A stretch of 64,000 bases of DNA from Nemertoderma westbladi (taxonomy: Eukaryota > Xenacoelomorpha > Nemertodermatida > Nemertodermatidae). A program made the translations under genes and the position numbers. Positions 10,744 through 22,482 of this stretch are shown in pieces. The stretch spans positions 1-64,000 of the forward strand of contig JAUCBJ010008568.1 in the NCBI GenBank assembly GCA_032718475.1, read 5' to 3'. The notes beneath the pieces were generated by a model, which saw only the letters and a program-made list of their open reading frames with translations, was not told the DNA's origin and searched no databases. Position 1 is the stretch's first letter, and every line of letters begins with the position of its first letter.

Positions 10744-13700
10744 GATAATACAAATTTGTCTATCTGTTTCATGAACCCTTGGTTATTAAGAAATAAATCA
10801 ATTCAAACATGGGCATATGTTGAAGAAAATGAGCTTGACATAGTATCAATCGCTGAAATGTGGTTAACCGACCTAGATGATGATTATAGTTTCTTAATCA
10901 ATGAACTAGAAAGCCAGCAAGCTGGCTATAAGAAGACCATCTATAAGACAATAAAACCGAAAAACTAAATGATAATCTAATCCCCAATCAAATATCAATC
11001 GCAATCAATATGTAAACCTCTCCCACCCTCCATGCAGCCTTGGAGAAAGCAGAATTAATGTCATGACCAGTTCGGAGTTCTCAACAGACAACCCACCCCA
11101 AACATTGGATTTACTGAGACACACTCAACACTCAGGCTAGCTTGCTACCTGTCTTCCCAGCTAGCTAGAGTTAAATAATTATACAACTTTGATATGATAC
11201 AGAGAAAATCCTTCCCTATTCACTACCATAGGCAAAGTTCAGGCTGCGTGAGGGAATATTACATATTTATATACTATTTCATTTTTAATCAATAAATAAT
11301 AATACAATTTATATTTAACACTCTAATAAATATAAACTTTGTGAGAATGGAACGCGGTTAATCGACCTGTGCTATTTTTATACAGCATGAGCTTAATTTT
11401 ACCCGCTTAAATAATTAATAACCGAAATAAGAACCCAAATAATCGATACATTTCTCTGTATAGTAGCCACGAAGTATAGCACTTCTTACCCTTCCAAGCC
11501 AATATCAATGTGCACAAACATACATACAGACAAACACACACACACATACACACAAACATCAGCAAGAAGCCCTGACGGTCTTCTAATTAAGATCAACAAC
11601 TCATATGTTTGATCATCACCCACCTCCCCTCCATCCTGCGGTGGAGGAGTTGGTTTTCTCCATCAAAAGACCTTAAAAAATGGTTTTCTAGATTCTAAGA
11701 TTAAATCTAAAGCTTTTGAGTTTGCAGCTTTGCAATTTAAGACTCTCCATGGTTTAATTAGAATTATTGTTGTATATCGACCTGAATCGACTACAAGTGG
11801 TGCAATCTATAATGAATTTCTAAACGAATTCGAAGCATTTCTAAGCAATATTTTAGTAACTGGCAATATCATTCAAACTATAATCATTGGAGATTTAAAT
11901 ATTCATCTCGATTCTAACACTTCCTCATCCTCGGTTGAGCGCTTCAAATATATCTTGAATCGTCACAATCTGGTCCAGCTTATAACAGAGGCGACACACA
12001 GAGCTGGTCACATTCTTGATCTTGACGTATTAATACTACATGAAGATGACTCCAGTTTAATACTTAATGATTCGATAATTATTGACAGCAATAATGGCAT
12101 TTATCCAGATCACTTTCCAATATTACTTAAACTCGTCATTACACACATTTCTCTGGTCTATGATAAATGTGAAGTATCGTCTAATGTCCGAAAATAGAAG
12201 AACGTCGATTTTAATCATCTTCAAAGTCTCATTAGCGAAGTCAACCTAAGCAGTTCAAATGTCTCTGAATTATATGAATCCTACAATGGCAATTTGTCTG
12301 CAATCGCCAACATTGTTGCGCCGTACAGAGTATCAAGTTTAGGCCAAGGGGTTTTTCCCCATGGTTTATGGCTGACCTTAAAAGGTTTAGGAACAAAAAA
12401 CGGAGTCTTGAGAGATGATGGCGAAGAACAAAATCAACAAAGAATATGTTCTTATTTAGACAATCGTGTCTTGAATATTATAGAAAATGTGAAACAACTT
12501 CGGAACTGTTTTATTCAACCAAACTTAACACCTCTAACACAGCTGATTTGTTTAATTTCATTAAGTTCTTAGAAAATAAATGGGAACGACCTTTACCAAA
12601 AGCAGAAAAAACAATCTTGAGTTAGCAGATAACTTTGCAATGTTTTTCGACAATAAAGTAAAGAAGCATTCATACATTCATACATAGCATTGTCATATAG
12701 TCCAAATAACAGTAGCCTTAATGACCAGTCATCAAATTGTACTTACCCTGGATGGTCGAAATTCGAGCTACCTTTGATTAATGATACAAGAAAAACAGTG
12801 TCTAATATGCGCAGCACAACATGTTCCCTCGACCCCATTCCTACTAACATCTTGAAGGAAGGAATCTGGTGAAAATTGGATAGTACTCATTAATGCTATA
12901 ACCTGTTTGTCTCTAAGTTCTGGCACCTTCCCCAATAATGCCAAACAGGCCATTCTAAAGCCATCACTTAAAAAAAATAAATCTTGACAAAGAGACTCTC
13001 AATAACTACCGCCCACTGTTTCATTTCAAAAGCCATTGAGAAGACTGTGTCTGAGCAGTTGATCAATCATTTAAATTGTAATGAAATAATACCAAATTTT
13101 ATATATATCCGGCCGGATACAGGAGGCACCACTCCATGGAGACTGTTATGTGCCTTCTACAAAGCGACCTTCTTCAAGTTATTAGTAGAGGACACTATGC
13201 AGCACTGATATTATTAGACCAATCAGCGGCGTTCGATCTCGTAGATTATCAGATTCTGCTAGATCAATTAAGTAGCATCGGTGTCACTGGGACTGTTTAC
13301 CAGTGGTTTGAATCATACTTATTTAATAGGTCTTACGTTGTCACAATTAATGGCATCACATCGCGGGTTATCAGATTGCTTTCTGGTGTGCCTCAAGGCT
13401 CGCTCCTTGGAGCGATTTAATTTATGATTTATTGTTTTCCTGTTGCTTCAAAATGTGACTTATTGGGTGTTAATTATCACATCTATGTGGATGATAATCA
13501 GCTCTTTATGGTCTTCAAGTCACTGGCTTCATCAGCTGTTTCTTCTGCAATTCAAGAATGCGTGAGTGCAATAAACCCTACACTAACTCAATTGAAGCTG
13601 AAGCTCAATGATTCTAAAACAGACATTTTATTAATTGGTAGAGGAGATCAGTTTACAGAGTTTGCATCTACTTTCTCAGTTAATCTTGGTGGAAAAGTAA

Positions 13701-13996
13701 TCCACGCCGACACATCTATCAAAACACTTGGAGTGACACTAAATAGTGATCTCAGAATGAATACTCATGTTAACAACATAATTCGCATACTTAATTATCA
13801 CCTGGGGAAGATAAGGCGCATTCGTAAACACCTGTCCACCGAAATCGCAAAGAAACTAGTAAACGCCCTTATAGTCTCATGTCTAGATGCGAACAACTGT
13901 TTATTATATGGTATTACTGAGGATAAACTTGATAGACTACAAGTGGTTCAAAATGCTTGCACCAGGCTAATCTTTAACCTGCCCAAGTCTGCTATT
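10744..13996 (+). pseudogene. L2/CR1-like LINE ORF2, heavily broken
   Basis: The endonuclease half begins with LSICFMNPWLLRNKS and VSIAEMWL (10744-10950), is interrupted, and resumes at about 11640 with GGGVGFLHQKTL, IVVYRP, IIIGDLNIHLDS and DHFPILLKL. The reverse transcriptase half follows with STTCSLDPIPTNIL, LLDQSAAFDLVDYQIL, GVPQGSLLGAI, YVDDNQLFM and a C-terminal region to NLPKSA. At least five frame changes or stops (near 12195, 12570, 12870, 13130 and 13420) show a dead copy. It stops abruptly at 13996 where another dispersed repeat begins. It shares family-level motifs with the LINE at 2.7 kb but lacks the PHD finger in what remains. Confidence 0.75.
10951..11630. other. Insertion inside the LINE B endonuclease
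   Basis: About 650 bases of non-coding AT-rich sequence separate two parts of one endonuclease domain. It includes an ACACAC-rich stretch (11530-11557) and no transposon ends that I could define. The exact borders are uncertain by tens of bases because no target duplication was found. Confidence 0.45.
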
Positions 13997-14450
13997 TTTG
14001 GTGGAATTTCTAAATTTTATTACACGTGTTGAAAGAGCATCGACGTAGAAAAAGATTTGCAAGTAATTTGAGCAAAATCCTTTCACACACTCAAAAGTTA
14101 TAGCAACTTTAGTGTCTGCGTGGCGAACTCCAAAACGGAACTCAAGATCCAATTGGTTTATGTTGTTAAGCGGTTCTCTACTACTCTAGTAAGGTAATAA
14201 ATATTCGAGAACACTAAATTATTTATCATTGAGCAGGGCAGCATCAGGAATTGAAGAGTTCAATAATTTGAATCGCAATACTGCAATAGCCAATAACTAT
14301 GGGAGCAATATAGTGAAATATTACAGTTCAATTTCTTTTGTAACACTAGGCCTATATCGCTCTATACAGCTATATTTTATTAAAGAGTTGAGTAGGTAAC
14401 AAAAGGTACCAATTCAAGAATAAAATTACGTATTAACGGTAGTTCTAACA
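13997..14450 (+). repeat. Dispersed repeat family C, copy 1
   Basis: Starts TTTTTGGTGGAATTTC at the point where the LINE B frame ends. It matches 24.94-25.29 kb in the same orientation through blocks such as TTTATTACACGTGTTGAAAG, TTTGCAAGTAATTTGAGCAA, TATTCGAGAACACTA, GGGCAGCATCAGGA and AAGGTACCAATTCAAGAAT. This copy has about 100 bp that copy 2 lacks. The element type is unknown. Confidence 0.65.
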
Positions 14451-15687
14451 GTAGGCCTAGTACCGCAGCCGATTTTCCCCCTTTCTTTTAGTAAAAACTG
14501 AATTTTTTGCCAAATTTTTTACATTTAAAATTAAATCTGTAAATTGAATATTATGATGACTTCGGCACTTCAGTGTGAAATCGTTCAATATTCGGTACCG
14601 AATTTGCCGAATTATATTTAAAATTCGGTTGATCCATAGACGTGGGGTCGTGGCTCGTGGGTGTACTGAAACCGATTTGAGGAATGTAGGGCCACCAATC
14701 ACCGATAGCGGCAGGAGTGGACCCAACACAGATGCCGATAAACAGATAAAGGTGAGGTGCTGACCAGTGACTGACTGTGACACAGGTGCCGAGTGCCGAC
14801 TGGCCGAACACAGTTCCGAAATAGGTGCCGACAAAGTGCAAAGGTGAGGTACCGACAGAGGTTTCAAGCTTCCAACACAGGCTGACAGGAGCACAGGCAG
14901 ACAGGTGCCGTCACAGATACTGACACAGTCTGACAGTTCAATTTCAGTATATTTTCCAATAATATTTCCAATAATTACAGTTGCCGGCATAGGTGCCGAA
15001 TCTAGTATATCACAATCCCATTAGTTAATTATCATATTATTAATTAACCACGTTATATCGCCTTGGTATATTTTCTATCTAATTTAGCATAGGGCCTAAT
15101 CAAATTTTCCGTGTGCTAGCATTAGCTAGATTAGCTGGATAATTTAAATTTTTTATCGATTATATTGAAATTTTTAAATCATTTTTAACCTACCGGTACC
15201 GGTACTGGTACCTATGCGCTACGTAACGTACTGTACATAACCGATACCAATTGGACATACAGGCATAGGCGGATAGGCCTATAAAAGATTACATATAAGA
15301 CTGTAAGATACCGGAAGCGGAAAACTTTTAATTATTTCAATTTTTAAATTATTTTTAAACTATACATAGGCCTACTGGCAGAAATCATTTGTTTTTAACA
15401 TGGTGCAAATTGTTGCTATCATGCTATCCTACTGTCAGACTGTACTAGGCCTATATCAAGAGTTTTACAGGGTGCAATAACTGAATAAGCGCATATGGCT
15501 TTCTAGCCCTTTGCTTTACACATTATGCATTATACTATACAATATACATATTACATGACAGTAGTATGACTCTGCTATCTGACAAGGCCTATTCTGCTAT
15601 TATATCCTAATCCTATATTACCTGGATATTAGGTACACACTATTAATAGATATAGCTACCCTACGGTAGTGGCGGTAGTTGTTTATA
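14451..15687. other. No gene recognised; upstream of ADCY9
   Basis: 14560-15000 has many GTGCCGA and GGTGCCGAC words spaced irregularly plus CACAGGC words, likely a decayed transposon. 15060-15690 is AT-rich with TACCGGTACCGG-type words. Reading frames here overlap on both strands and look accidental. The ADCY9 promoter and 5' leader should lie at its right end. Confidence 0.5.
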
Positions 15688-15728
15688 ATTTTATATTAGC
15701 GATTTCTTCAGTTTTATATTAGCGATTT
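15688..15728 (+). promoter_or_regulatory. Direct repeat just before the ADCY9 start codon
   Basis: TTTTATATTAGCGATTT occurs twice, 23 bp apart, ending 5 bases before the ATG at 15734. It may lie in the 5' leader or core promoter. No TATA or initiator assignment is possible from sequence alone. Confidence 0.4.
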
Positions 15729-15733
15729 ATACA

Positions 15734-16750
15734 ATGGATATTAATAACACAGTAACTTTTGGTAAAACTAACAACGATACTTCCTTAAAAATTGAGAGTC
15801 AGAATTCTTACCGACGTGAGGAAAGTGATCTAGATGCCCCAACAACCACCACGGTATGCTGCGCAGCGCCTTTCGAGCGCTATAACGGGTCGTGGTGGTC
15901 TCCTAAGTTTAACAACGCAATGATGGAACGACAATACTACACGAGTTCCTTTCCTCTCCGACTCCGGGGATTCCAGACTACCCTAATCTACATCGCCATC
16001 GCCTGTCTCACCTTCCTCATCTACTTCGCTGTTATGGCGAAACCTAATCACCAGCTGTTCATAGCCGGCTGCGTTGCATTCGCTCTGGTTTGCATCGGGT
16101 TACTGGTTTTTACCTGCACGCAGCACTACTGGCGATGGCAGTTCACCGCCTCCATTCTCACTGTCGTCCTTTTATTTGTATTATCTTTAGCGTCGTTCGC
16201 TTTTTACTCCGAACTGCTTAAGCCTGATCTGATTACTCTTTCGCCTATCGCCGCTTTTCTCATCACCATCGAGGTCCTCTTCCTCATATACGCGGTGCTC
16301 CCCCTGCCACTCTACCTCTCCGTCGGTCTCGGCGTTCTCTACAGTATCATCTACGAGCTCCTTTGCTCCGTGAAATCACCCGCAGTGTCATCGTACGGGT
16401 ACGGCTTGTTAGAAGACACTGTAACCGAGTCATACAAACCCTCACAGGTTGTTGTTAAGGTCCTTCTTCATTGCCTTATCCACGCTGTCTGCCTCCACTC
16501 CCATCTGCACATACTACTCCGCAACCGCACCTTGTTCCTCAGCAAGGCTCGCTCCGTCATCGCCAGCAATGAGCTCGAGGCCGAGAAGGCGCTCAAGGAG
16601 AAGATGATTTACTCAGTGATGCCGCGGATGGTGGCCGATAAGCTTATGGAGACGGAGGAGGAGAAACTTAAAAATAAAGAGCCACAATGGGCAGTAAAGA
16701 AGAAACGGAAGGGGAAGAAGGGAAATCAAAGGCAACAACAAGCACCTCAG
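15734..16750 (+). CDS. ADCY9: ADCY9 coding exon 1
   Basis: Encodes residues 1-339: N-terminal tail, first six-span bundle, and the helical link EKALKEKMIYSVMPRMVADKL before C1a, then a lysine-rich stretch. It ends CCTCAG followed by GTTAGT, a good 5' splice site in phase 0. Reading on past the splice site would reach a stop within 11 codons. The first in-frame ATG of the conserved block is at 15734. Confidence 0.9.
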
Positions 16751-19700
16751 GTTAGTGGAACGGTGTATATTTTTTATATCTGAACATGTTTATGTTATTC
16801 GTTTCAATTAATCAAAACATACGATATTGTATTGGAAATATACCATTTATATATATATATATAATAATATTATTATTATTATTTTATATTTATATACACC
16901 ATTACCCGTAATATAGCGTCATTTTCTGATGACACGGACCCCCCCCCCCCCCCCCCCCCAAATTTTTCTTCAAATCTTTATCATATTGCTTGAAATTTGA
17001 AACACAACTAGTTCAACTCACCGTGGTTGTTACCATGAAGCTGGAATTTTCGATTTTGCCTTAAAATTTTTTTTATAAGCGTTTTAAAAAAGTGTATTTT
17101 GCGAAATTGCACACCTCCTATCATCGCCATTCTTCACATTATGTCACGTAACAATAACGTATGTCACGTAACAATGCTTGAATTTCATTGAGAAACAGCT
17201 GAGAAATAGGCGTTCAAAGATTGCAAGGATTATTGTTCGCTGCAGGCCATTTATTCTATATAATAAATACACAAAATTCTAGAACGTGTTATTTATTTTA
17301 TGAGTTGGTTGGCAACAGCGGTATGCCTATGCAATATCTATATTGCGTAGCTAATCATGCCTAAACAAATTGTTCCAGAATATTGTTTATTTATTAAATA
17401 GAATAAATGGCATGCAGCGAACGATAATTCTTGCAATCTTTGAATGCCTATTTCTCAGCTGTTTCTCAATTAAATTCAGACATTGTTACATATTTGGAAT
17501 CCTTTCAACGCAAGGTTTCTATTGATATGAAAAAATCACGACTAATGTGAAGAATGGCGATGATAGGAGATGTGCAATTTCGCAAAAGACACTTTTTTAA
17601 AACGCTTATAAAAAAAATTTTAAGGCAAAATCGAAAATTCCAGCTTCATGGTAACAACCACGGTGAGTTGAACTAGTTGTGTTTCAAATTTCAAGCAATT
17701 TGATAAAGATTTGTAGAAAAATTTGGGGGGGGGGGGGGGGGGGTGGGGGGTCCGTGTCATCAGAAAATGACACAATATTACGGGTCATGGTGTATATCTG
17801 TCATCTCGACTGGTATTCATACTTCCGTTGGTGGGCGATGACCAACACATCATTCAATAATATATTGTACTGTTCATCGTCTAAGGAAATCCTATTACTA
17901 GTCGCTATATATAATTATGCTATTGAATTAGGAGGCCAGTCAAACCAATGCTAGTATATATATGAAGATTGGCGGTGTTACGAGGGTGCGAATTCGCAAA
18001 AAACACTTTTTTAAAACGCTTATATAAAAGTTTTAAGGCAAATTCTAACGGAAGGGGGGGAGGGTTGGTCCGTGACACCAGAATATTACCTTATTATTAC
18101 GGGTCATGGTGTATAATTATTATTCGTATAGAAAATATGTATCCGAATATGTTGTGATACTGAAAGTAAACATAACTTCACTGTCTATCACGCATTTCCA
18201 AGGTTACGAAATTCAACTATTTTAATATATTTAGGTGTTCCGCGACTTCCAGATGTTCCTCATGCAGAACGTCTCCATCCTGTACGCGGACATTGTCGGC
18301 TTCACGAAGATGAGTTCCGGCAAGCGAGCTGACCAGCTTGTCGCACTACTCAATGACCTATTTGGGAGGTTCGATCGACTAGCCGAGCGGCTCGGCTGTG
18401 AGAAGATCTCGACGCTGGGGGACTGCTACTACTGCGTGTCCGGCTGTCCGGAACCGCGAGCCGACCACGCTCGCTGCTGCGTCGAGACGGGACTCGCCAT
18501 GTGCGAGGCCATACAGGAGTTCGATAGGGACGTCGGTGAGGAGGTGAACATGCGGGTCGGGATCCACACGGGGACCGTTCTCTGCGGCATCCTCGGGACC
18601 AAACGTTTCAAGTTCGACGTCTGGAGTCACGACGTCTCCCTCGCTAACACCATGGAGTCCTCTGGGCTGCCCGGTCGGGTTCACATCTCCAACAAAACCT
18701 TCGATTTTCTCGACGGAGAGTACGAGGTTGAAGACGGCAAGGCGCAGAGTCGGAGCACCTCAATGCTCCTCGCCGGGGTCAAATCATACCTGATAGTCCG
18801 TCGGAAGCAGGACGCCCCGCCATTACCGGCCGCGTTCCGTCCGGTTGCGTCCGTGCGTCGACGCGGCACCCTGACCACCGCCGCCGCCAAGGAAGTCGAG
18901 GAGGTTAAACTACCCGACAGCGGAGGCGATCACGACGTCGAAGCGGACGGGGAGGAGGAGGACGAGAGAGAGGATGTTACCCTAGCTCTAGGGTTGGTCG
19001 CCCAGAACCTCGAGGACGACGCCAACGCCATCATAGAGGCCATGGAAGGCAACCCCACCAACATGGACTACTTCTTCAACCCCCCGGTCAACCAACTCAC
19101 CCTGCGGTTCAAACAGTCTGGTTTGGAGTCACGCTACGCAGAGTTCTTCCAGGAGGGTTCCCAATCGTCCGCCGTTTCCTCCACCCTCCGCCAACTCGCT
19201 TATGTCGACTACTTGATCGCCTTCTCCGTATACTTTGTGCTCGCCGTCTGTTGCTTCATTGTCTTTGAGGCCAAAACGCCCTGGTTGATCTACTTCGCCC
19301 TTACCATGGTCGTGGAACTCATTGTCTTTATCTACCAGACCTACTGGTTCGTCCGTGGCGGTATTGAGACCAGTCGTTTTCCAGCAACCAAACAACTAAC
19401 CAAGAGTCTACCTCGTCATCTAATCGGCGTGGTTTTACTTCTCCTCCCTGTCGGCGTCGTCTACGCCAATTTCGTCTGCCAATCCATCTTCCTAGCCGAG
19501 CAATTCGTCGTCTACTTCCTCTGTATTACCATCATGCACTTTGTCAACTTTCCCTTGTTGAGCTCCTGGATGAAGAGTTTGTTGGCGTTTGTCGTCTGTA
19601 TCTCGATGATCGTCGTCCTACAGTTCCCTTGCTGCACCCTCCCCGAACCCACACCCCGCAGCAATGCCACAGTGGGTTCCCAGGGCAACGAGACGCTAAC

Positions 19701-20565
19701 CCTCCTCTTCAGCGGCTCCCACGTTGTCAGCTACGAGATCATCCTCGACTTCCTACTCGCCCTCCTCCTCGTCTGGTTCCTCAACCGCGAGTTCGAGCTC
19801 AGCTCTCGCGTCAACTTCCACGGAGAGGCGCTCTCCGTCTCGGACAAAGAGAAGATCGAGTCGATGAGAGACCAGGCCGAATGGCTCCTCCACAACATCA
19901 TACCCAAACACGTCTCTGAGGAACTCAAAGTCAACCTCACCTACTCCCGCAACCACGAAGATATCGGTGTCATCTTCTGGTCCATCACCAACTTCTGGGA
20001 TTTCTACGAGGAGGGCTTCGAAGGCGGCCAAGAATGTCTCAGAGTTCTCAACGAGATTATTGGCGACTTCGACGATCTCTTGGAGAAACCGAAATACAAC
20101 ACGATCAATAAGATTAAGACGATCGGAGCGACGTACATGGCTGCGGCGGGGTTGAATATCCAGCGAAGGGACGAGCGTAACCCATACGGTCATCTCGTTG
20201 CGTTAATTGACTTCGCTATCGATATGCAGCGAGTTATACAGGAGTTCAACTCCAACATGCTGAGTTTCGCGTTCAGCATGCGCTGCGGTTTCAACCACGG
20301 GCCTGTAACCTCCGGGGTTATTGGTACCACGAAGCTGTACTACGACATCTGGGGTGACACAGTCAACGTGGCGTCTCGTATGGACTCGACCGGGGAGACA
20401 GACAGGATACAGGTCGCTGTCAACAGCATGCAGGTACTCAATCGCATGTTCGAGTTCACCCACAGGGGTTCCGTACTAGTAAAGGGCAAAGGGGAGTTAG
20501 ACACCTACCTCGTAGTCAAAAAGAGGGACACCCCTCTGTTAGAAGTTGAAGAATCTGAGACTTAA
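15734..20565 (+). CDS. ADCY9: Adenylyl cyclase, type 9-like (two coding exons joined)
   Basis: Join 15734-16750 and 18235-20565, 1,115 aa. This membrane enzyme makes cyclic AMP from ATP, normally under G-protein alpha-s control. Layout: cytosolic N terminus, six membrane spans (about residues 82-262), catalytic domain C1a (about 350-525), an acidic linker, six more spans (about 663-855) with two N-glycosylation sequons before the last, and C2a (about 880-1095). C1a has metal-binding Asp358 (YADIVGF) and Asp402 (LGDCYYC). C2a has KIKTIGATYM, YDIWGDTVNVASR (Asn1050, Arg1054) and Lys1089/1091 of KGKGELDTYLV, so both halves look active. The type 9 assignment rests on FERYNGSWWSPKF and the Val-Met-Pro-Arg region before C1. 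It is shorter than the human protein, mainly at the C terminus. The GC-rich coding sequence contrasts with its AT-rich surroundings. Confidence 0.93.
16892..17797. mobile_element. Large foldback element in the ADCY9 intron
   Basis: Left arm about 16892-17290 and right arm about 17365-17797 are inverted copies of each other, roughly 400 bp each, around a 75-bp centre. The ends read CACCATTACCCGTAATAT and the inverse of ATATTACGGGTCATGGTG, each next to TA, which fits a TA target duplication as in the Tc1/mariner group. Both arms hold the matching homopolymer runs (C about 16939-16959, G about 17725-17742). The transcript of this intron could form a very long hairpin. No transposase. Confidence 0.8.
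17960..18114 (+). mobile_element. Partial second copy of the foldback element arm
   Basis: Carries the right-arm text in the same order: TTCGCAAAAAACACTTTTTT, AAAACGCTTATA, TTTTAAGGCA, a G run, GGTCCGTGACACCAG and ATTACGGGTCATGGTGTATA. It lacks the left arm and part of the inner right arm. It lies about 120 bp before the acceptor of ADCY9 exon 2. Confidence 0.7.
18235..20565 (+). CDS. ADCY9: ADCY9 coding exon 2
   Basis: Starts after TATTTAG at 18234 with VFRDFQMF, phase 0, joining directly to exon 1. Encodes residues 340-1115: C1a, linker, second membrane bundle, C2a and a short tail ending LLEVEESET. It is one uninterrupted frame of 2,331 bases. This is long for a vertebrate-style exon and suggests intron loss. 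No internal damage seen. Confidence 0.92.
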   Translation: MFRDFQMFLMQNVSILYADIVGFTKMSSGKRADQLVALLNDLFGRFDRLAERLGCEKISTLGDCYYCVSGCPEPRADHARCCVETGLAMCEAIQEFDRDVGEEVNMRVGIHTGTVLCGILGTKRFKFDVWSHDVSLANTMESSGLPGRVHISNKTFDFLDGEYEVEDGKAQSRSTSMLLAGVKSYLIVRRKQDAPPLPAAFRPVASVRRRGTLTTAAAKEVEEVKLPDSGGDHDVEADGEEEDEREDVTLALGLVAQNLEDDANAIIEAMEGNPTNMDYFFNPPVNQLTLRFKQSGLESRYAEFFQEGSQSSAVSSTLRQLAYVDYLIAFSVYFVLAVCCFIVFEAKTPWLIYFALTMVVELIVFIYQTYWFVRGGIETSRFPATKQLTKSLPRHLIGVVLLLLPVGVVYANFVCQSIFLAEQFVVYFLCITIMHFVNFPLLSSWMKSLLAFVVCISMIVVLQFPCCTLPEPTPRSNATVGSQGNETLTLLFSGSHVVSYEIILDFLLALLLVWFLNREFELSSRVNFHGEALSVSDKEKIESMRDQAEWLLHNIIPKHVSEELKVNLTYSRNHEDIGVIFWSITNFWDFYEEGFEGGQECLRVLNEIIGDFDDLLEKPKYNTINKIKTIGATYMAAAGLNIQRRDERNPYGHLVALIDFAIDMQRVIQEFNSNMLSFAFSMRCGFNHGPVTSGVIGTTKLYYDIWGDTVNVASRMDSTGETDRIQVAVNSMQVLNRMFEFTHRGSVLVKGKGELDTYLVVKKRDTPLLEVEESET

Positions 20566-21578
20566 TCTTAGCGAATCTCCTATCTTAGGTTCAATAGCAA
20601 CGTAATATTGTAAGGAGTTTGGTTTTGCGCTTAGTAAGTTGGCCTTGCTTTGCTAGAAAATAGTGTTATTATTATATGATGCACTGATAGATTAGTCTAT
20701 TTTCATTGTGCATATATTTATTTTGCAATGTCCCGAGTCCCCAGGTAACCGAGAGGGATGGCTGGTCTTTTCTATTTTAAGTTGGTCTAATACTAATACT
20801 TATACATAGTATCGTGAGAAGTTACTTTCCGATGGCCTTATTGTTCTAATACCATTCGTAGTCCCACTTATTTGATTCCGACACAATTCTAAACAGCACT
20901 GATGATTAAGAATAGTGCAGGTGCACCTTCACATTATCGGTGGATATTTATTGGTTTACTAAGATTTTATCCATTTTATTGTTATAATTCACAATTAATC
21001 AATTATTTTTCTTATTCTCATCATCTCATCCAATAAATTATATTTATTAAAGTATTATCATTCTCACTATCTATAGGAAATAAATTTTCAATAACCACGT
21101 GAGGTACAATTATTTGTTTTGAGTTTGGATCGGGGGATGGGAAGTGTGAAGGAGCTCGAGAGATAGCGCTTAGAATTTATTTTAGATGTTACAACGGTAG
21201 ATAGTTTATTTAATGGAAACCATGGGTGGTGCTCGGTAGATAGTGAGGGAAGTTAATTAGAGAAGCATTACTACTGTGACCATTGGTGACGTCATTCCAT
21301 CATCAGTTTCATTTTAATGCAGCGTTTTTCCATTAATGCTTATTTTAATTATTTTTTTGATGAGTTTTCTGCCGCCGTTATTGGGGGGGCCTTGTAGTTG
21401 AAGGGTTTCCTATATATCGTTATACTGCTCTCTACTTATATTGTGTGAGATCTCACTATGAATCTGGTTATGGTTTATTTGATATTTTGTAAAGTAAGAT
21501 GCCAAAGTATCAATTGTACAGGAATTATTTCACTACAACCTAGCAGCATTCTAATTATAGTTAATACTTATATAAATA
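20566..21578 (+). other. ADCY9: ADCY9 3' untranslated region and spacer
   Basis: AT-rich, no reading frame of note. Contains the candidate polyadenylation signals listed separately. Confidence 0.55.
21032..21037 (+). terminator. Candidate ADCY9 polyadenylation signal
   Basis: AATAAA 467 bases after the ADCY9 stop. A second AATAAA sits at 21079-21084, followed by T-rich and GT-containing sequence. Which one is used cannot be told. Confidence 0.5.
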
Positions 21579-21879
21579 CACCATAACCCCTAATACAACA
21601 ACCATTTTTAAAATGAAATCTAGATTTCATTCCAAAGACGAAAAATAAAGCTGACGGAGGTGGCTAAAGATTGCTAAATAGACGATTTTTAACGGCTTGT
21701 TGTATCGAAATAGCTCATAAATTAAAAAATCAGGCCAGGCCAGCAGTAAGAAAAGGTATCGATCTATCATCATACCAAATTTCGTAGCATTTTATTGAAA
21801 TTTGAAAAAAATTAGGGGGGGGGGGGGGGGGGGGCGCTCCGACCCCCTAAAAATGGTTGTTGTATTAAGGGAGATGGTA
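21579..21879. mobile_element. Miniature Tc1/mariner-like element, about 300 bp
   Basis: Left end CACCATAACCCCTAATAC with ACAACAACCATTTTTA; right end is the inverse, TAAAAATGGTTGTTG and TATTAAGGGAGATGG. TA flanks both ends. A G run sits in the right half near 21817-21834. The outermost bases resemble those of the foldback element in the ADCY9 intron (CACCATNACCC), so the two may share a transposase source. Confidence 0.7.
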
Positions 21880-22482
21880 TATATAAATAAACTAAATTTG
21901 GTTCCCTGAAAATGTTTGTTTTACGTAACGTAAAGTTCCGTTTAGTTTGTAATAATAAGAAATATAATTATGAACAACGTTATTGACAACTACAATAGAA
22001 CATTGTAACTTTTTATTTATTATTATAAATCGTACTTAATTTTAATTGTATCGCTCGCCTCGCTATTTCTCTACACATCGCCCTTATTAATCGCCTATAA
22101 TTCCCCCACTTTGGTGTATCGCAATCTATTATCTATCAACTAAATGTCCCCGTAAATATCCAGTAATATTCAATTAATTACTATTACTATTATATACCGG
22201 TACTGTGTTTAGTTGTCTATTAGTGTACGAACTTACTTCTTTAATTAATTTAAAAACTTGCGTTTATGTGTGCTCCTTGTATTGCTATCAATGTGGTTTC
22301 TTAAACAAGCAAATTAATTTTTTTGTATTTTAAATTAGTTAATTTGGCGGTTTATTTTCGAAAGAGCAAATAGGCCTCGCGAAAACGGTTATATGTTAAA
22401 AATTAAAATATTGCTTTTATTCTATTCTTTTTTATTCTGAATCTCCCAAATACTTCTAAAACTCCCCAAATATGCGTCGTAT
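21880..22482. other. No gene recognised
   Basis: AT-rich spacer, no reading frame or clear repeat seen. Confidence 0.5.

Noticed and set aside
19129..20463. Minus-strand open frames opposite ADCY9 exon 2
   Set aside because: Shadows of a GC-biased coding exon; no independent support.
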